Below are positions 60,351-64,000 of a stretch of DNA of 64,000 bases, one piece after another. The stretch covers positions 1 through 64,000 of the forward strand of contig CAUGOD010000010.1 in NCBI GenBank assembly GCA_959601025.1. Direction: 5' to 3'. Source of the stretch: an uncultured Oscillospiraceae bacterium. GTDB lineage: Bacteria; Bacillota; Clostridia; Oscillospirales; Acutalibacteraceae. The notes under the pieces were generated by a model. The model had not been told where the DNA came from. It made no database searches and saw only the letters and a program-made list of their open reading frames with translations. The position numbers were made by a program, and so were the translations under genes. How positions within the stretch are numbered: the stretch's first letter is position 1; the number at the start of each line of letters is the position of its first letter.

Positions 60351-61874
60351 TTGAAAATATACCGTGTTTGGGCCGCAGCGGCCGGGCTGGTGCTGTCCAT
60401 GCTGTGGTGCATCTGCCCATGCGCAGCCATGGAGGGCCCGGCGGACATAACGGAAACCTACAAAAGCTATATTTATGACCAGCGGGGAAATCCCGTGGCG
60501 GCGCCCGAGCTGTACCGTTTCGTCAGCTCGGTTTCCGGGGAATCGCTGGGACTGGGTGCCCTCTCCAAACCGGCGGATCTGTTTACAGACCGGAACGGCG
60601 ATATCTATCTGGCGGACAGCGGCAACCATCGGATTCTGATCATGGATAGCCGGCTGCAGTTGGAACAGGTTATCGACCAGGTGTTGATCGACGGCGTTCC
60701 TGAGTCTCTGAACAATCCGCAGGGGGTTTTTGTGACTGCAGACGGCGATCTTTATATCGCCGATACCGGCAATGCACGCGTACTGGCTATGCGTCGGGAT
60801 GGCGTTGTGTTCCGGCTCTACACAAAGCCGACAGAAGCGGTTTTCCCACAGCAGACGGAATTCAGCCCCTACAAGATTGCGCTGGACCGGGCGGGCAGCC
60901 TATATGTGGTTTGTCATAACGTGTTCCAGGGGTTGGTCTCTTACGATGCGCAGGGGACGTTTACCGGATTCTTTGGAAGCAACCCGGTGGAGCTGACCTG
61001 GAGTCAATTGGTGTCCCAGATCTGGAAAAACATTTTTACACAGGAACAGGTGGCCTCCATGCAGAAATCCTTGCCGGTTGAATACTCAAACGTCTATATC
61101 GGCAAGGATAATTTCATATATACGGCGACCCGCTCAACACAGAATTCACTGGATGAAATAAAAAAAATGAACGCGTTGGGGAACAACGTCCTGCAATTCG
61201 ATGATACCGGTGTATTTTATAAAAAGAACGATTTTGGTGATCTGAAAAAGGGCCGTCTCCACGGGAACACCCTGGACAGTCGTTTTGAAGACGTGTTCGC
61301 CGATGAAAACGGTCTGATTTATGCGCTGGACAGCGAACGATGCAGGGTGTTTATTTACGATAAGGAATGTGACCTGTTGGGGATCGTCGGCGGAGCGGGG
61401 GAACAGAGCGGGACCGTGCGCGTCCCCTCCGCTGTTGAAAAGACGGGGGAACAGCTGCTGATTCTGGACAGTGATAAGGGGACGATGTCCGTCTTTGAAC
61501 TGACGGATTATGGGCGGACGCTGCTCAAGGCCAGAGAGCTCTATCAGGAGGGCAATTATGAGGATAGCCTCCAGCTTTGGCAGGAGGTCAAATCCCACAA
61601 CGCCAATCTCCCCATGACTTACCGCAGTATGGGGAAAATCTATTACATGAGTGGTGCCTATTCACAAGCCATGGACCAATTTAAACTGTGTGAGGACCGG
61701 GAGGGATATTCGCAGGCGTATCGGGAGATTCGGAAAGATTTTGTCCGAAAGAACTTGCTGTGGATGTTTCTGGGCGGGATTCTTGTCCTATTTCTCATAA
61801 ATCGGCTGGTGGCTTGGTTCTTGGTCTATACAGGTGCCCGCCTCCGTCCGGAGAGGAGGCGCCGTCATGATTAA
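60351..61874 (+). CDS. NHL-repeat / TPR protein with C-terminal membrane anchor
   Basis: A 507-residue product with a TTG start eight bases after AAGGGGG. Signal peptide 1-26, then NHL-type beta-propeller blades (LTKPADLFTD-like, GDIYLADSGNHRILIMDS, NPQGVFVTADGDLYIADTGN), a TPR-like helical segment (about 395-450: ARELYQEGNYEDSLQLWQEV) and one membrane helix (about 470-495) with a basic cytoplasmic tail. It is an outward-facing scaffold anchored at its C-terminus. It is coupled to the next gene by an 8-base overlap. Confidence 0.85.
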   Translation: MKIYRVWAAAAGLVLSMLWCICPCAAMEGPADITETYKSYIYDQRGNPVAAPELYRFVSSVSGESLGLGALSKPADLFTDRNGDIYLADSGNHRILIMDSRLQLEQVIDQVLIDGVPESLNNPQGVFVTADGDLYIADTGNARVLAMRRDGVVFRLYTKPTEAVFPQQTEFSPYKIALDRAGSLYVVCHNVFQGLVSYDAQGTFTGFFGSNPVELTWSQLVSQIWKNIFTQEQVASMQKSLPVEYSNVYIGKDNFIYTATRSTQNSLDEIKKMNALGNNVLQFDDTGVFYKKNDFGDLKKGRLHGNTLDSRFEDVFADENGLIYALDSERCRVFIYDKECDLLGIVGGAGEQSGTVRVPSAVEKTGEQLLILDSDKGTMSVFELTDYGRTLLKARELYQEGNYEDSLQLWQEVKSHNANLPMTYRSMGKIYYMSGAYSQAMDQFKLCEDREGYSQAYREIRKDFVRKNLLWMFLGGILVLFLINRLVAWFLVYTGARLRPERRRRHD

Positions 61875-62559
61875 AGCACTTATTCGCAACGCGTATATAT
61901 TTTTCGTGAATTTTGACCCTTCCCGGTACCGGTACCGCAATTTGGATAAAAGCAAGCTGCGCTGGCCGTTCCGACTGATGCGCCATCCGCTGTCGGCTTT
62001 ATATGAAATCAAATATGAAGGCAAAGGCTCCCTGGCCTTGGCCAATGCGTGTCTGTTTCTGTTCTTTCTGCTCCAGGTGGTCCGGTATTCCGGGCGGGGC
62101 TTTTTGTTTAACACCAACCTGCCGGAGGATTTCAGCCTGCCTTTTCAGCTGGCCGTTTCCTTTTTGCCGATATTCCTCTGGTGTATATCCCTGTGGGCGT
62201 CATCGGTCCTGTTTGACGGGGAGGGCAGTTTCCGTGAACTCTATATCACCAGCGCTTATGCGCTGCTGCCCTTGATGCTTTTTTCAATTATGGAAATGCT
62301 TCTTTCGAATATGCTGCTGCTGGAGGAAGCGGCATTTCTGACCTTGTTCACCGCGATAGGTACGGGATGGACAATTCTGCTGTATATTCTCAGCACACTG
62401 GTCATCGAGCAATTTACGCTCAAGCGTACAGTTTTTTGCATGTTGACTTCACTGTTTTTTCTGCTGCTGATCGTTTTTATCAGTCTATTGTTGATGAACT
62501 TTCTCCAGCAGATGATCATATTTGTGCAGAGCGTGGTAAAGGAGATCGTATTCCGATGA
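61867..62559 (+). CDS. Yip1-domain-like membrane protein
   Basis: A 230-residue protein with a cytoplasmic N-terminus of ~60 residues (RHPLSALYEIKYEGKGSL) and five helices; the TM topology and the LYITSAYALLPLMLFS segment resemble bacterial Yip1 family proteins. Start inside the NHL gene (ATGATTAA) and stop overlapping the next start (ATGA) make a tightly coupled trio. The role is unknown. Confidence 0.8.
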   Translation: MIKALIRNAYIFFVNFDPSRYRYRNLDKSKLRWPFRLMRHPLSALYEIKYEGKGSLALANACLFLFFLLQVVRYSGRGFLFNTNLPEDFSLPFQLAVSFLPIFLWCISLWASSVLFDGEGSFRELYITSAYALLPLMLFSIMEMLLSNMLLLEEAAFLTLFTAIGTGWTILLYILSTLVIEQFTLKRTVFCMLTSLFFLLLIVFISLLLMNFLQQMIIFVQSVVKEIVFR

Positions 62560-64000
62560 GACTGAATCGAATAAAGAACCTGGATACGATAAAGAAAATC
62601 GCGGCTGTATTATGTATTGCAGTGGAGCTGCTATGGCTGCCAGCCTGTCAACCGGCAGAAACCTTTATAGAACCGGCGGAGCAAAGCTTCAAGGGGCTTC
62701 CGGCTATTCGTACGGACGATACCCAGAAAACGGCGGCGGAAAATTCCGCGATGCGCTTGCAGGTGAATCCAAGCGATGCTTCCGTGTATATCGAATGCCG
62801 GGACACCGGGCGGCGGTATCCGCTGGCTGTCGAGCAGGAGTCGATGCCGGAGTCCCTGGACGGCGGGCAAAAAATGCTGTTGGGCTCCATGCTGCAGGTG
62901 ACGGCGTGTGATGCGATGGGCAAGGAGTTTGTGGTGAACAGCCGGGTTGGCAGCGTAAATCGGGGGACCTTTGCTATTTATGAATGCGGCGACGGCATCA
63001 TTATTAACTACCGCTTTGAACGGCCGAGTGATCAGTATGAAATTCCCGTCCGGATTCGTCTGACAGCCGATGGTTTTACGATAGAGGTGCTGTACGAGGA
63101 TATCCGTGAATGGGGAGAGATGCGGGTCAACCGGATCGCGGTATTGCCCGCATTTGAAGCTCAGCTGTCCGGCTGCGAGGGGTATATGCTGATTCCCGAC
63201 GGCAGCGGTGCGCTGGTGCCGTGGGGAGCCCCGCAACAAAACACGGCCGATTATTACGGCGACATCTACGGCCGCGACCCGGCGCTTTCGCTGGTTATGC
63301 AGACCGAAGTGCGGCAGGAGGTGCGCCTGCCGGTTTTCGGCGGCAAGGCCGGGAACGCGGCATTTTTAGGAATCGTTACGGCCGGGGATGCCGGCGCCGC
63401 CATCCATTGTTCTCCCGCTAAGCAGGAGGGGCAGTTTGGCTGCGTATATGCCAGCTTTGTTTACCGGCAGGCGGACACCTCCGTCCTGGCCGACAGGGAT
63501 TGGAATTCGCGCCGGGTGACGGTATTGGCAGATCAGCCCTTTGAGGAATCGCCCTGTGTGAGGTATTGTCTGCTCCCGCCGGAAGAGGCGGATTACAGCG
63601 GCATGGCGGTGCGCTATCGCCGTTATTTACAGGAAGAATGCGGCCTTGGACGGCATGCGGAGGAGCCTACCGTCCTTTTGGAGATAGCAGGAGCCTATGC
63701 CGAAAAAGAGTCCGTGCTGGGTCTTACAGTTGAGCAATCGAAACCGGCCACCACCTTTCAGCAGGCCCGCGCAATCCTGGAAGAATTCGCCGGGGAAGGA
63801 ATTGCCGATTTGTCGGTTGTATACACGTCCATCAACGAAAAGGGCCGTTATCGTTCCAAGGCAGGTGCTTTCCGGCCGGACGCGGTTTTAGGGGGACAGA
63901 AGGGGCTGCAGACCCTGGCGGCATACTGCCGGGAGGTAAACATTCCGCTGATGCCGGAAATCGATGTGTTTTCCCATTATGCAAAGAAAAGTGCCCTGTC
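62556..64000 (+). CDS. DUF5696-type lipoprotein, incomplete at window end
   Basis: An open frame of at least 481 codons from ATG 62556 (overlapping the previous stop as ATGA) to the window edge. Signal peptide with lipobox LPAC (Cys about residue 32). The mature part contains beta-rich segments and LSGCEGYMLIPDGSGALVPW, typical of DUF5696 proteins that accompany sugar ABC transporters; the region near the edge (VLGGQKGLQTLAAYCREVN, MPEIDVFS) looks like the start of a TIM-barrel domain. Function unknown; a glycan-active role is inferred from context. Confidence 0.85.
   Translation, partial: MRLNRIKNLDTIKKIAAVLCIAVELLWLPACQPAETFIEPAEQSFKGLPAIRTDDTQKTAAENSAMRLQVNPSDASVYIECRDTGRRYPLAVEQESMPESLDGGQKMLLGSMLQVTACDAMGKEFVVNSRVGSVNRGTFAIYECGDGIIINYRFERPSDQYEIPVRIRLTADGFTIEVLYEDIREWGEMRVNRIAVLPAFEAQLSGCEGYMLIPDGSGALVPWGAPQQNTADYYGDIYGRDPALSLVMQTEVRQEVRLPVFGGKAGNAAFLGIVTAGDAGAAIHCSPAKQEGQFGCVYASFVYRQADTSVLADRDWNSRRVTVLADQPFEESPCVRYCLLPPEEADYSGMAVRYRRYLQEECGLGRHAEEPTVLLEIAGAYAEKESVLGLTVEQSKPATTFQQARAILEEFAGEGIADLSVVYTSINEKGRYRSKAGAFRPDAVLGGQKGLQTLAAYCREVNIPLMPEIDVFSHYAKKSAL

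Overview
The window looks like a chromosome segment of a GC-rich Gram-positive of the Clostridia (Oscillospiraceae/Ruminococcaceae-like, probably gut-associated). This is inferred from the Firmicutes-type S10-spc-alpha order with a KOW-domain gene between map and infA, a split transketolase, a GTP-type PEP carboxykinase, strong AGGAGG ribosome binding sites with occasional GTG/TTG starts, zinc-type (C+) ribosomal proteins, ECF S-components (QueT, ThiT) and a sortase-type NPDTG cell-wall signal. No 16S sequence is present, so the placement is tentative.

Layout. 1-3600: a 5S rRNA gene with its own consensus promoter and terminator, a lipoprotein gene with the wreck of a second copy of its signal peptide beside it, and the two-gene transketolase. 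4060-19285, mostly minus strand: a heterodimeric ABC exporter, dusB, queT behind a strong promoter and a structured leader, two small envelope genes (one unusually AT-rich), pckG, tsaD, and an operon polA - P-loop kinase - tyrosine phosphatase - rimI - tautomerase. dusB and tsaD share a ~100-bp repeated 5' leader. 19628-36341, plus strand: one uninterrupted ribosomal protein superoperon from rpsJ to rplQ with secY, adk, map, infA and rpoA, with a leader attenuator at the front and a strong terminator at the end. 36401-43137: a DUF4838 glycan-type lipoprotein, a membrane-anchored unknown, a YtrA-type GntR regulator with its ABC transporter and a palindromic operator, and thiT under a TPP riboswitch.

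43215-46150 is a tRNA-linked integration scar: an intact tRNA-Arg(ACG), a tyrosine integrase lacking its N-terminus, the C-terminal tail of a second recombinase on the opposite strand meeting it at about 44,910, the 3' half of a tRNA-Thr(CGT), a degenerate tRNA-like sequence, and a frameshifted third recombinase tail. Most of these relics are not visible as intact ORFs.

46208-64000 (continuing beyond the window) is a surface glycan-use locus: a GH123/DUF4091-like protein divergent from an AraC regulator; a solute-binding lipoprotein; a 1049-residue wall-anchored SGNH hydrolase with three copies of an unrecognised beta-domain; a CUT1 permease pair; a 935-residue solute-binding protein with N-terminal carbohydrate-binding-like domains; a second CUT1 permease pair; then a translationally coupled trio (NHL/TPR membrane protein, Yip1-like membrane protein, DUF5696 lipoprotein). 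No sugar ABC ATPase is present, so a shared MsmK-type ATPase is inferred. This locus is the best candidate for an incompletely described system.
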